The notes below the pieces were generated by a model that had not been told where the DNA came from, ran no database searches, and worked only from the letters and a program-made list of their open reading frames with translations. Source: Candidatus Thiodiazotropha sp. 'RUGA' (GTDB lineage Bacteria > Pseudomonadota > Gammaproteobacteria > Chromatiales > Chromatiaceae). Taken from it: a stretch of 64,000 nucleotides of DNA. The translations under genes were made by a program, and so were the position numbers. The DNA is taken from NCBI GenBank assembly GCA_016842065.1, contig JAEPDS010000012.1, positions 1-64,000 on the forward strand, in the 5' to 3' direction. Shown here in pieces: positions 51,328-60,952 of the stretch. How positions within the stretch are numbered: position 1 is the stretch's first letter; each line of letters starts with the position of its first letter.

Positions 51328-51995
51328 AGGTACTCCATGTATTTTAATTCCATAGCATTGTTGATTGGCCAGTCACGTGAGTAAGCGGAGCCACGGACTG
51401 GCCGCTCTCGATAATTTAATGAAGCACGAAGAAGTGATGGGAGTGCGGGTTGCTAACAGAAAACGATAATTTGAACACCACTGTATCGCTGAACTTCAAT
51501 CTCAGCTTGAGGCCGCAGTAAGTGCAACGATTTCGATCGGTAAGCCAAGCATCCATGACTTGTTCAGAGCTTCCTTGATAATGGATAGATCGTCGTAAAA
51601 GTTAACGAACACCTTTCCTGTACCCAATTGCAAACTGTTTTATTTGAATGGGTTCAACTGAATAGTGAGAAGGCGGTTACAGTATACTGAACTCTCTTTT
51701 AGAGAGGTAGTACAAGTGTGATCGAAATGCGAGTTTTTTGGCAATCGGCTAACCGGATCTGCAAATGATCAAGGTTTAGAAGATAGCTGTAACTCTATAT
51801 CGCTTAACTTCCAAGTCACAGTTCTCCTGAAAACTTAAGAATGGATGCTCTAATGGGCTAATCTTAGTGGTTTTCGCAACTGTGTATGAAGAGAGTTGCA
51901 GGGGGGCGAACTCGGAGTCCCATGGAGGAGCATAGCGACGAAAACCCAGACCTGCTTAGCATGTAATGGTCCGTCTCTTTGTTTCCCAATGATAC
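51328..51995. other. 668-bp gene-poor region with an inverted repeat and a possible coding relic
   Basis: GGCCAGTC (51367-51374) and GACTGGCC (51396-51403) form a perfect 8-bp inverted repeat upstream of the protease. On the minus strand, 51633-51502 reads as about 43 codons (GKVFVNFYDDLSIIKEALNK in part) with protein-like composition but no good start, ending in TGA; it may be a gene fragment. Nothing else is supported up to the ABM gene. Confidence 0.35.
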
Positions 51996-52292
51996 TTAAC
52001 GAGTATGGTCTTCGATCTCCGAGTAGGCCTCGACGGAAATGCGCTTAGCCAGTTTCCTCATATCGTCCATTTGTTCGGGGTTCGCATTTCCCCAAAACTT
52101 TGTCCAAGCCTCGTAGGACTCCCACTTGGCTATGGTTATTACCTCCATTTCATTTTTATGCCCCTTGAGCATGAAGCTGCCCAGAGCGCCTGGAACGGAT
52201 GTATGAATTCGGTTCGTTGTGGTACGCCAGGTTTTTTTGAATGCTTCAAAATTCTCCGGTGCCACTTCCCAACGATAAATCACTCGGAACAC
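51996..52292 (-). CDS. ABM-fold (antibiotic biosynthesis monooxygenase-like) protein
   Basis: 98 residues, the usual size for a single ferredoxin-like ABM domain. MFRVIYRWEVAPENFEAFKK, then TSVPGALGSFMLKG and EVITIAKWESYEAWTKFWGN follow the family pattern. Such proteins act as small monooxygenases, isomerases or heme-degrading enzymes, but most are of unknown role. It stands alone. Confidence 0.75.
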   Translation of the reverse strand: MFRVIYRWEVAPENFEAFKKTWRTTTNRIHTSVPGALGSFMLKGHKNEMEVITIAKWESYEAWTKFWGNANPEQMDDMRKLAKRISVEAYSEIEDHTR

Positions 52293-52603
52293 TCGTTACT
52301 CCGAAGGCCACTAATTGGTTTAACACATAATAGGACATTGTTTGACTAAACACTCGCCGCAGCGGCGAATGCCGGATTCCAGAATACAGTGCTCACAAAC
52401 TGATTGCCTGGAGGCGTGGTTTTGAATTATGTTTATTACTTTAACCTATCCGGAATCTCACGACTGCCGTTCAGAAGAATAGGCCTCTCGCCTTGATTTC
52501 GGTTAAGCCATTCATTATCGGTCTCAGGTATAAAACAGTTTCCAGTTGGATAGGCATTTTATCACTTCAACCCTTGAGAATCAGGCAGAGATCAGCTGAA
52601 TCA
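52293..52603. other. Gene-free stretch with a GC-rich palindrome
   Basis: Between the divergent ABM and YgbA-like genes. TCGCCGC-A-GCGGCGA at 52354-52368 is a tight GC-rich inverted repeat in an AT-rich context, perhaps a REP-like unit or operator. No convincing NsrR or FNR box was found. Confidence 0.35.
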
Positions 52604-52939
52604 ATGAGTCGTCGAATCAAGCGTGAACAAAAAACCATCGGTGCCATGATGGTGATCTATTGCCGGGACAAGCACGCTACGGATGGCACGCTCTGTGAGG
52701 CGTGTGAGAAGCTCCTGGATTACGCGGAACGGCGCTTGGAGTCCTGTCCATTCGAGGACCAGAAACCGGCCTGCAATCACTGCACCGTCCACTGTTATTC
52801 TAAGCAGATGCGTACCCAGGTGCAGGATGTGATGCGCTATGCTGGCCCCAGGATGCTGCTGCGCCATCCACTGTTGAGTCTCTACCATCTGCTGGACAAA
52901 TTTCGCAAAGTCCCCCAGCTGCCGAAAGGTAAGAAATAG
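52604..52939 (+). CDS. YgbA-type (nitrous oxide-stimulated promoter family) protein
   Basis: The start at ATG 52604 gives 111 residues beginning MSRRIKREQKTIGAMMVIYC. Conserved cysteines and histidines follow: HATDGTLCEACEKLLDYAER, then CPFEDQKPACNHCTVHCY. This pattern is the YgbA family, whose members are induced by nitric or nitrous oxide and may help iron-sulfur or metal homeostasis under nitrosative stress. The four or more cysteines could coordinate a metal cluster. Longer upstream frames lack the family pattern. Confidence 0.85.
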   Translation: MSRRIKREQKTIGAMMVIYCRDKHATDGTLCEACEKLLDYAERRLESCPFEDQKPACNHCTVHCYSKQMRTQVQDVMRYAGPRMLLRHPLLSLYHLLDKFRKVPQLPKGKK

Positions 52940-53275
52940 CGCTGAATCTTCATGGATTCGATTCGGCCACTCTGTCGCTAGGCCTCTACAGGCGTGCTGA
53001 AATCGACACAAAATTTCATGAATCGGCTTCACTCGCCATATTACAATTTTCTCTCCATCATGTTTCCGTAACAATTACCGGGCTAGAATGGGTTTTAAAA
53101 CCGGTTAGGATGAGTTTACAGGATAAGGTTTTGAAAGATTGCTGGCCTTTGCTGAGCAGAGAGTGACTCAGGTAGTCGTTTTCCTGGATTCTGGCATTCG
53201 CCAGGATGAGTTAGAGAGATCCACGTTGCGAGCCAGCAATCAGAGAATCGATCAATAATAAAAGAGGAGCATGGC
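52940..53275. other. Gene-free stretch upstream of the sugar-metabolism genes
   Basis: No gene supported. GGTTTTAAAACC at 53091-53102 is a perfect 12-bp palindrome. The last 20 bases hold AGAGGAG, the ribosome site of the dehydrogenase. No promoter element is strong enough to call. Confidence 0.35.
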
Positions 53276-54091
53276 ATGAGCGGGCAACAGCCAGATCTGC
53301 TGAGCGGACAACGGGCCATCGTTACCGGCGCCAATTCCGGTATCGGGGAAGCGGTGGCCAAGGGTTTGGCCGGGGCCGGTGCGAAAGTGGCGGTCAACTA
53401 TGTGGTCAACGAGCCGGAAGCCCAAAGGGTGGTCGAGGAGATCGATCAGCTCGGCGGAGAGGCGATGGCGGTCTATGCCGACGTCAGCAACGAAGCGGAT
53501 GTGGAAAGGATGTTCGAGCAGGTCATCGAGGCTTGGCAGAGTGTGGATATTCTGGTCAACAACGCCGGTATCCAGCGGGATGCGGCCTTTGTCGATATGA
53601 GCCTCGATCAATGGAACAAGGTCATGGATGTCAATCTGACCGGCCAGTTTCTCTGCACCCGGGCCGCCGCCCGGGAGTTCCTGCGACGTGGTGTGGATCA
53701 GACTCTCTCGTGTGCCGCCGGCAAGGTGATCTGCATGTCCTCGGTGCATGAGGTGATCCCCTGGGCCGGTCATGTCAATTACGCTGCCTCCAAAGGTGGG
53801 GTGATGATGTTCATGCAGAGTGTGGCTCAGGAGCTCGCTCATCAGAAGATCCGGGTCAATGGGATTGCGCCGGGAGCGATCAAAACACCAATCAATCGTT
53901 CTGCCTGGGAGACACCGGAGGCGGCCGCCTCGCTGTTGGAATTGATTCCCTATGAGCGTATCGGTGATCCGGATGATATCGCCAAGGCAACCGTCTGGCT
54001 CGCTTCGGATCAGTCCGACTATGTGACCGGCACAACCCTGTTCGTCGATGGCGGCATGACCCTCTATCCGGGATTCCGAGAGGGCGGTTGA
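53276..54091 (+). CDS. Glucose 1-dehydrogenase-like short-chain dehydrogenase
   Basis: 271 residues of the classical SDR fold: cofactor motif TGANSGIG (about residues 18-25), NNAG (about 95), catalytic Ser in MSSVHEV and YAASK with the Tyr-Lys pair. The C-terminus GGMTLYPGF is characteristic of Bacillus-type glucose 1-dehydrogenases. It would oxidise glucose to gluconolactone with NAD(P). It sits one base before a glycogen debranching enzyme gene, fitting a role in processing released glucose. Confidence 0.87.
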   Translation: MSGQQPDLLSGQRAIVTGANSGIGEAVAKGLAGAGAKVAVNYVVNEPEAQRVVEEIDQLGGEAMAVYADVSNEADVERMFEQVIEAWQSVDILVNNAGIQRDAAFVDMSLDQWNKVMDVNLTGQFLCTRAAAREFLRRGVDQTLSCAAGKVICMSSVHEVIPWAGHVNYAASKGGVMMFMQSVAQELAHQKIRVNGIAPGAIKTPINRSAWETPEAAASLLELIPYERIGDPDDIAKATVWLASDQSDYVTGTTLFVDGGMTLYPGFREGG

Positions 54092-54092
54092 T

Positions 54093-56081
54093 ATGTCCGA
54101 TCTGGTCTGTTTCGGGCGTGACATTTGCGGCGATCTGGCTCAGGCGGAGCGTCGAGAGTGGTGGCTCACCAATGGTCTAGGTGGTTACGCCGGGGGCACC
54201 ATTGCCGGTACCCTGACCAGACGCTACCACGGCCTGCTGATTGCGCCCTTGCATGGGGCGATGGACCGGCAGCTGCTGATGGCCAAGGCGGATGCCACCC
54301 TGGACCTGGCTGGCAGAGAGTGGCCTCTGTTTACCAATCGTTGGTACGGGGATGTGGTGGAGCCAGCCGGATATCGGAATATCGAGCAGTTCCGTCTGCA
54401 GGGGCGGATGCCTGTCTGGCGTTTCGCCTGCGCCGATCGCATCGTGGAGATGCGGATCTGGATGGTGGCGGGGGAACATACCACCTATGTGGCATACCGC
54501 TGCAGTGGCGGTGGCGACGAAGCGGCCAGGCTCAGGCTGAAGCTGCTGATGAACCATCGTGACCACCATGGCAACATGCCGGTAACGGGCACTACCGCCG
54601 CGCTCAAACAGAGAGACAGCCGACTGGAAATCGAATGGCCGGAGGGGGGGCGACTCTATCTGCATTCCACCCCGGCGGAGATGGAACCCAGACAGGATTG
54701 GCACGAAGGCTTTCAATTGAAACAGGAGGCGGAGCGCGGCCTTGCCGACATCGACAACAACCTCTCTCTGGGGCAACTGATCTTTAGCCTGCAGGAGAAT
54801 GAATGGGTTGGTTTTGCAGTCACCCTGAATGACCAGCTGCAGTTCGATCTACCCGCTGCGATGCAGAGTTTTCTGGATCGGGACAAGAGCCTGAGTCAAC
54901 CTCCATCAGAAGGTGTCAGGGAACCCGATTGGGTAGCGCAAATGCGTCTATCGGCAGACAGCTTCCTGATCAAAAGAGTACTGCCCTCAGGCGAACTGGG
55001 CGATTCGATTATCGCCGGATATCCCTGGTTTGGTGATTGGGGCAGAGACACCATGATCTCCCTTGCCGGACTGACCCTGGCCGTCGGTCGCCTGGAGAGC
55101 GCCCGCTCCATACTGTTGAGCTATGCCAAGCTGGTGGATCAGGGACAGCTGCCCAACCGCTTCACCGATCGGGGTGAAACCGCGGAGTACAACACGGTGG
55201 ATGCGGCACTCTGGTACTTCGATGCCTGGCACGCCTATCTCGAAGCCAGTGACGATCTGGATAGTCTGCAGCAGATCTATCCGGTACTGCAGAGCATCAT
55301 CGAGTGGCACATCAAGGGCACCCGATACGGCATCGGTATGGATCCCCAGGATCATCTGCTGCGCGCCGGGGAGGCCGGGGTTCAGTTGACCTGGATGGAT
55401 GCGAAGGTTGGCAACTGGGTGGTGACACCGCGTACCGGCAAGGCCGTGGAGATCAATGCGCTTTGGTACAACGCCTTGATGATCATGGCAGGATTCGCTG
55501 AACGCCTGGGTGAGTCGGCTGCGGACTATGCTGAACTGGCTGATGCGGTGAAAGCCAGCTTCAAGCGCTTTTCCCATCCCGAGGGTGAGGGCCTGTTCGA
55601 TGTGTTGGATGGGCCGAATGGTGACGATTCCAGTCTACGTCCCAACCAGATTCTGGCGGTGAGTCTGTCTCACTCACCACTGGATCCCGAACAACAGAAA
55701 CAGGTGGTGGAGATCTGTTCCCGTGAGTTACTCACTTCCCATGGGTTGCGTTCCCTGAGCCCACGTCACAAAGACTACGCCCATCGTTACAAGGGTGGCG
55801 TTGCGGATCGGGATGGGGCCTACCATCAGGGCACGGTGTGGGCCTGGTTGCTGGGCCACTATGCCTGGGCAGAGTATCGGGTGCGTGGTGATGCAGTGGC
55901 GGCACAACAGCGCCTGGAACCCTTGGGAGATCATCTGAAGGATGCGGGGCTTGGTCATGTCAGCGAGATTTTCGATGCAGACCCACCCCATCAACCCAGA
56001 GGGGCGCCGGCACAGGCCTGGTCCGTGGCAACCATCCTGGTGGTCTGGCAACGACTGCAGCAGATCATCAACGGGCAGTGA
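54093..56081 (+). CDS. Glycogen debranching enzyme (amylo-alpha-1,6-glucosidase)
   Basis: 662 residues. The N-terminal domain starts with the family signature WWLTNGLGGYAGGTIAGT, then TRRYHGLLIAPL. The C-terminal (alpha/alpha)6 catalytic domain has PWFGDWGRDTMISLAGL, the most conserved block of bacterial amylo-1,6-glucosidases, and later AVSLSHSPL and YHQGTVWAWLLG. It removes alpha-1,6 branch residues from glycogen or similar glucans in the cytoplasm. The start follows the dehydrogenase stop within 2 bp. Confidence 0.92.
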   Translation: MSDLVCFGRDICGDLAQAERREWWLTNGLGGYAGGTIAGTLTRRYHGLLIAPLHGAMDRQLLMAKADATLDLAGREWPLFTNRWYGDVVEPAGYRNIEQFRLQGRMPVWRFACADRIVEMRIWMVAGEHTTYVAYRCSGGGDEAARLRLKLLMNHRDHHGNMPVTGTTAALKQRDSRLEIEWPEGGRLYLHSTPAEMEPRQDWHEGFQLKQEAERGLADIDNNLSLGQLIFSLQENEWVGFAVTLNDQLQFDLPAAMQSFLDRDKSLSQPPSEGVREPDWVAQMRLSADSFLIKRVLPSGELGDSIIAGYPWFGDWGRDTMISLAGLTLAVGRLESARSILLSYAKLVDQGQLPNRFTDRGETAEYNTVDAALWYFDAWHAYLEASDDLDSLQQIYPVLQSIIEWHIKGTRYGIGMDPQDHLLRAGEAGVQLTWMDAKVGNWVVTPRTGKAVEINALWYNALMIMAGFAERLGESAADYAELADAVKASFKRFSHPEGEGLFDVLDGPNGDDSSLRPNQILAVSLSHSPLDPEQQKQVVEICSRELLTSHGLRSLSPRHKDYAHRYKGGVADRDGAYHQGTVWAWLLGHYAWAEYRVRGDAVAAQQRLEPLGDHLKDAGLGHVSEIFDADPPHQPRGAPAQAWSVATILVVWQRLQQIINGQ

Positions 56082-56121
56082 ACGCCTTTACTAATCCTCA
56101 ACACAATTGGCAGGAGCGGGG

Positions 56122-58812
56122 ATGAACGACCGACAACTCAATGAAGAGCAACTGCGCCTGCAACAACAGCGCAAGGGGGAAGTGGATTGGAATCTGTGGG
56201 GGCCCTACCTCTCAGAACGGGCCTGGGGAACCGTCCGTGAGGACTACAGCCCCGCAGGCACCGCCTGGGAGTATTTCGATCACGATCAGGCCAGATCCAG
56301 GGCCTACCGCTGGAATGAGGATGGTCTTGGCGGGATCAGTGATGAGAAGCAGCGTCTCTGTTTTGCTCTTGGATTATGGAACGGGGTGGATCCGATTCTG
56401 AAAGAGCGTGCCTTTGGCCTCACCGGCAACCAGGGCAACCGGGGTGAGGATGTGAAAGAGTACTACTTCTACACCGATGCGACTCCCAGCCACAGCTGGT
56501 TAAGATATCTCTACAAATACCCCCAGGCCGAATATCCCTACTCTAGACTGGTGGAAGAGAACCGCCACCGGGACAGACTCGATCCCCCCTTCAATCTGCT
56601 CGACAGCGGTGCCTTTGACGAGAACCGCTATTGGGATGTCTCTGTCATCTACGCCAAGGCCGAGGCTGATCAGATTCATATCCGTATTACTGTTCAAAAC
56701 CACGCTGAACAGAGTGCGCAGCTACATCTGCTTCCCCAGCTCTGGTTTCGCAACGACTGGTCCTGGGGGGAAGAGAGCAACAAGCCTTCAATAGAAAAGC
56801 ACGACAGTGGCCAGGCAGCCAACTGGTGTGTTCAGGCATCTCACCAGGAACTTGGGGATTACCATCTTTATGGTGAACAGCAGGCGGAACTTCTGTTCAC
56901 CGAAAATGAAACCAATACACAAAAGCTATGGGGAGTCGCACCACAGACACCCTATGTAAAAGATGCCTTTCACCGTTTGATCATCGATGGTGAAGAGGCG
57001 ACGGTCAATCCGCAACAACAGGGGACCAAATTCGTTGCCTTGTATCGACTCGAAGTTCCCGCTGGGGAATCGAGAAACATCGATCTGGTATTGAGCAAAC
57101 AGCCGTTGGCAGAACCCTTCGCTGAAACAGAACGCCTCATCGCTACGCGTCGCGGTGAGGCGGATGTCTTTTACGATGAGCTGCTGCCGGAGGGAGGACC
57201 AGAGGACCACCGCATCATGCGGCAGGCATTGGCGGGGATGATCTGGGGCAAACAGTTTTTCCATTTCGACGTCTATCGTTGGCTGCATGGGGATCAACAC
57301 CAGCCACCCGATACGCGCAAGCTGGGTCGTAATCACCAATGGCGACATCTCAGGGCGGCGGACATTCTCTCCATGCCCGACGCTTGGGAGTACCCCTGGT
57401 TCGCTGCCTGGGATCTCGCCTTTCACTGTGTGGCACTGGCGCTGGTGGATGTGGAGTTCGCCAAGCAGCAGATCGAAGTGTTGCTGGGAGAGAACTATCT
57501 GCACCCCAACGGACAGATCCCGGCCTATGAGTGGTCCTTCAGCGATGTCAATCCACCGGTCCACGCCTGGGGAGCGCTAAAGGTCTACCGGGCGGAACGG
57601 ATCCAACAGGGCAGGGGAGATAAAAACTATCTGCAACGGGTCTTCCACAAACTGCTACTCAACTACGCCTGGTGGATCAACCGTAAGGACATACATGGCC
57701 AGAATCTGTTTGAAGGGGGATTTCTGGGGCTTGATAATATCTCTGTCTATGACCGGTCCAGACCACTGCCACCCGGTTATACCCTGAAACAGGCAGATGC
57801 CACCGGCTGGATGGCCATGTTTGCCCTCAACATGACGGTGATGGCATTGGAACTGGCCATCGATGACCCTGACTATGAGAACATCGCAATCCAGTGTTAC
57901 GAACAGTTTCTGGCGATCGCCAAAGCAATCAGCGGCGGCGATGAGCATGGCCCCTCTTTGTGGGATAGGGAGGCGGGATTCTTCAAGGACCTGCTGATCA
58001 CCCCCTACGGAACCTACCACCGGATCGATGTCTACTCCTGGGTTGGTCTGATCCCCATGTTCGCTACGGAAGTGGTGGATAAACGCTTACTGGAGAACGT
58101 CCCCAGATTCAGAGAGATGTTGAAGGTCCACAAAAAGGGGCTGTTTCAGGGCAGCTATGTCTGCGCCTGCCCGGATTGGGAAAATGATCAAGGTGAACAT
58201 CTACTGGCACTGGTCGACCACTCCATGCTGCCGCGAATTCTCAACCGATTATTGAATGAGGATGAGTTTCTCTCCTCCTATGGTGTACGCAGTCTGAGCA
58301 AACTGCATGAACACTATCGGGATCTGGGTAAACTGCCGGGCATCGGTCACATCGGTATCCACTATGCGCCAGGAGAGTCAGAGAGCCATCTGTTTGGTGG
58401 TAACTCCAACTGGCGTGGCCCTGTGTGGATACCGACCAATTACGCATTGATACAGGCAATCGAAAAGTTTCACCGGTTTCTCGGTGATGGTTTCAAGTAT
58501 GAAGTTCCAGCACTCTCGGATGAACCTCTGACACTGCGTGACATCGCCACGCTAATCTCAGAGCGCCTGGTCAATCTCTACAGGCGGGATGGGGATGAAC
58601 GGGTGCCTGCACTAAGACGTGACAGCCCATTCCAAACCGAAGAGGCTTGGCGCGATCTCAGTCTGTTTTATGAATACTTTCACGCTGAAACAGGGCAGGG
58701 ACTCGGTGCCGCACACCAGACTGGCTGGACAGGATTGTTGGCCAATCTGGTAATGCGCCGTTATCGCAAGGATATACCGGTGTTTTTGGGTGAGGATGAG
58801 TCAGTTGGGTAG
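56122..58812 (+). CDS. GH63-like glucosidase
   Basis: The ATG at 56122, after AGGAGCGGGG, gives 896 residues. The N-terminus (WNLWGPYLSERAWGTVREDY, then WNEDGLGGISDEKQRLCFAL) and the C-terminal (alpha/alpha)6 region (HAWGALKVY, NWRGPVWIPTNYALIQAI) match bacterial relatives of mannosyl-oligosaccharide glucosidase, glycoside hydrolase family 63. It has no signal peptide, so it is cytoplasmic. It probably hydrolyses alpha-glucosides such as glucosylglycerate-type compounds or glucans; the exact substrate is not readable. Confidence 0.85.
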   Translation: MNDRQLNEEQLRLQQQRKGEVDWNLWGPYLSERAWGTVREDYSPAGTAWEYFDHDQARSRAYRWNEDGLGGISDEKQRLCFALGLWNGVDPILKERAFGLTGNQGNRGEDVKEYYFYTDATPSHSWLRYLYKYPQAEYPYSRLVEENRHRDRLDPPFNLLDSGAFDENRYWDVSVIYAKAEADQIHIRITVQNHAEQSAQLHLLPQLWFRNDWSWGEESNKPSIEKHDSGQAANWCVQASHQELGDYHLYGEQQAELLFTENETNTQKLWGVAPQTPYVKDAFHRLIIDGEEATVNPQQQGTKFVALYRLEVPAGESRNIDLVLSKQPLAEPFAETERLIATRRGEADVFYDELLPEGGPEDHRIMRQALAGMIWGKQFFHFDVYRWLHGDQHQPPDTRKLGRNHQWRHLRAADILSMPDAWEYPWFAAWDLAFHCVALALVDVEFAKQQIEVLLGENYLHPNGQIPAYEWSFSDVNPPVHAWGALKVYRAERIQQGRGDKNYLQRVFHKLLLNYAWWINRKDIHGQNLFEGGFLGLDNISVYDRSRPLPPGYTLKQADATGWMAMFALNMTVMALELAIDDPDYENIAIQCYEQFLAIAKAISGGDEHGPSLWDREAGFFKDLLITPYGTYHRIDVYSWVGLIPMFATEVVDKRLLENVPRFREMLKVHKKGLFQGSYVCACPDWENDQGEHLLALVDHSMLPRILNRLLNEDEFLSSYGVRSLSKLHEHYRDLGKLPGIGHIGIHYAPGESESHLFGGNSNWRGPVWIPTNYALIQAIEKFHRFLGDGFKYEVPALSDEPLTLRDIATLISERLVNLYRRDGDERVPALRRDSPFQTEEAWRDLSLFYEYFHAETGQGLGAAHQTGWTGLLANLVMRRYRKDIPVFLGEDESVG

Positions 58813-59016
58813 AGAATTGCATCTGAAGCTGAGGCTAATTAAGTAGTGTGTTTTCTTTCGCTCATTCATCTTAAACTTACTGCCATCCCATAACCTCCAT
58901 ACAGTATGGTGATAGCTGACTAATCCTTAGTTGATTAAATGATGATTGAAAACTAAGACTTAAAAAAAACAGCTCGAGATGGCCAGAATGATTGTCAGGA
59001 GTTCAAATAGGCAGGG

Positions 59017-59037
59017 ACTCTCCCCTTGTGGGAGAGT
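59017..59037. terminator. Hairpin between convergent genes
   Basis: ACTCTCCC (59017-59024) and GGGAGAGT (59030-59037) form a perfect 8-bp stem with loop CTTGT between the glucosidase (rightward) and the kinase (leftward). No T-run follows, so termination strength is uncertain. Confidence 0.45.
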
Positions 59038-59088
59038 GGCTTTCGTCATGATGTTGGGAAGCTTGAAAGTTGATTGGACAGCAGCTGG

Positions 59089-60360
59089 TCAAACGCTCTT
59101 CAAGGCAAACAGTGCTGCGCCATAAGCCGCTTCTTGTTGAACCGCACGGATTACCGGCACTCCTAATTGTTGTTCCCGCATCTGCCGCCAAGGTTCATTA
59201 ACAGCGCCACCACCAATCGAGAAAATCCGTTTAGGCTTGGGTGCTCCAAGCTCCTGTAATCGGTCATATCCTTGTTGTTCGATTTTAGCGATACCTTCGA
59301 GAATTGCCTGGAAGAATAAGCGGTCACTTTTCGGCCTGGGGCTTAATCTGGGTGCTAGGTCTGGATCGTTAATCGGGAACCGCTCTCCGGCTGATACCAG
59401 AGGGTAGTAGTCAAGGCCGGTGGGTAGATCAACCTGCATTGCAGCGGTTAATCCAGGGAGTTCATCGGGTTTGAAGTAGTGACGCAACACAGCGCCACCA
59501 CAGTTGGATGCACCACCCACCAACCACCGGTCCCCGAGACGATGGCTGTATATACCATATCGTGAGTCGAAAACCGGTTTATCCGAGAGAATCTTCAACA
59601 CCAGTGTGCTGCCAAGAGATGTGACCGCGTCACCGATCTCATTCACACCGGATGCCAGGCAGGCTGCGTTGCTGTCCGTTGTACCAGCCACTACAGTAAT
59701 TCCACTTTTCAACCCGGTTGCCTGGGCCGCTTCCGTACTCAATTGCCCAACCGCTGTACCGCAGGGGTGAACCTGGGGTAAGCAGTTGGTATCGAAATTA
59801 AGACTGTTGATCCACTCCGGCCATTGCCGAGCGATTGGGTCGTACCCCAATTTCAGTGCATTGTTCTCATCACTGAGGCGGTAGTTTCCAGTCAGACGCC
59901 CCACAATCCAATCGGCCTGGTGTAGGGCGCAATAGCTGTCGGTTTTCAGATTGCGACTGAGGTGCAACAGCTTTGCCAGACTGGAGCTGGCGCTCAATAC
60001 CGGGCTACCTTCTGGTGCGACTTGTTTCAGCAGTTCCAAGCTGTCACGGCTGCGACTGTCGTTGTACATCAGGGCCGGGGTGATCGGCGTGCCCAGGTGA
60101 TCGGTCAACAACAGGGTTGAGGAGGTGCCATCCACGGCGATCGCATCTACTGGTTTGTTACCGATCTTTGCAACGGTTTCCTGTAACAGTTCGGTGACCG
60201 CGTGCCACCAATCCTGCGGGTTTTGCTGCTGCTCGCCTTTCGCGGGCGAAACAGAATCCGGCAACGCTCGGGTCAGGGTGGAGACCACTTCGGCATGCTC
60301 GTCGATTGCGATCACCCGGCAACCCGAGGTGCCCAGATCGATGCCTATGCAGAGTCCCAT
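59089..60360 (-). CDS. FGGY-family carbohydrate kinase
   Basis: The ATG at 60360 gives 423 residues starting with the phosphate-binding motif GIDLGTSGCRVIAIDE. Further marks are AIAVDGTSSTLLLTD, GTTDSNAACLASG and the second ATP-binding region FSIGGGAVNEPWRQM. This is a short FGGY kinase, related to gluconokinase and xylulokinase. Gluconate would fit the nearby glucose dehydrogenase, but the substrate cannot be assigned from sequence. The gene is convergent to the debranching operon and 28 bp downstream of queF. Confidence 0.82.
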   Translation of the reverse strand: MGLCIGIDLGTSGCRVIAIDEHAEVVSTLTRALPDSVSPAKGEQQQNPQDWWHAVTELLQETVAKIGNKPVDAIAVDGTSSTLLLTDHLGTPITPALMYNDSRSRDSLELLKQVAPEGSPVLSASSSLAKLLHLSRNLKTDSYCALHQADWIVGRLTGNYRLSDENNALKLGYDPIARQWPEWINSLNFDTNCLPQVHPCGTAVGQLSTEAAQATGLKSGITVVAGTTDSNAACLASGVNEIGDAVTSLGSTLVLKILSDKPVFDSRYGIYSHRLGDRWLVGGASNCGGAVLRHYFKPDELPGLTAAMQVDLPTGLDYYPLVSAGERFPINDPDLAPRLSPRPKSDRLFFQAILEGIAKIEQQGYDRLQELGAPKPKRIFSIGGGAVNEPWRQMREQQLGVPVIRAVQQEAAYGAALFALKSV

Positions 60361-60388
60361 GATCCTGTCCCGGTGTTGCTGGTTATAG

Positions 60389-60778
60389 TCAGGGCAGGGT
60401 GACCGGTACCGGTGGCTGCCAGTCTTCCGCTCTGTGGTCTGCAACCACGGTGGTATAGATGCCACCGCGAACGTTGAATTCGGCAGTCAGTCGCATATAG
60501 CGGGGTTGGGTGGCAGCCACCAGATCCGCCAGAATCTCATTGGTGACTGCCTCGTGAAAAGCCCCCTGATCACGGAATGACCAGATGTACATCTTCAGGG
60601 CTTTGAGTTCGACGCATAGCTTCTCAGGAACATACTCCAGAGTCATTTCAGCAAAATCGGGCTGGCCGGTTTTTGGGCAGAGGCAGGTAAATTCAGGGAT
60701 GTTGATGCGGATCGTATAGTCCCTTTCCGGTTGAGGATTTTCGAAAGTTTCCAGATCTTTGCTTGGTTGGCTGGGCAT
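60389..60778 (-). CDS. queF: NADPH-dependent 7-cyano-7-deazaguanine reductase (preQ0 reductase)
   Basis: 129 residues, the short (unimodular) form of QueF. The catalytic Cys is in [16 protein letters not shown], the NADPH motif in [20 protein letters not shown], and the ending [12 protein letters not shown] is family-typical. It reduces preQ0 to preQ1 in queuosine biosynthesis. It probably shares a short operon with the kinase downstream only by proximity. Confidence 0.95.
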   Translation of the reverse strand: MPSQPSKDLETFENPQPERDYTIRINIPEFTCLCPKTGQPDFAEMTLEYVPEKLCVELKALKMYIWSFRDQGAFHEAVTNEILADLVAATQPRYMRLTAEFNVRGGIYTTVVADHRAEDWQPPVPVTLP

Positions 60779-60952
60779 GGTTTCACAGTCTCGTCAGTAA
60801 AATGGCGATGAATTATACGTGAGCCTGTGCCCAGTCTGAAGTATTTCCTTTATAAGCTTGAAAAAACAGTAAGTTATAAAAAAGAGTTCAGGTACAAATT
60901 TTTGCTTTTGTCCCCTGTAACATTGCCCCTCTTTGGTGTATCTTAGCGGCCC

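Noticed and set aside
53252-54124. A 290-codon frame opposite the glucose dehydrogenase
   Set aside because: Shadow of the SDR gene, which has all catalytic motifs; the antisense product has no signal, domain or ribosome site.
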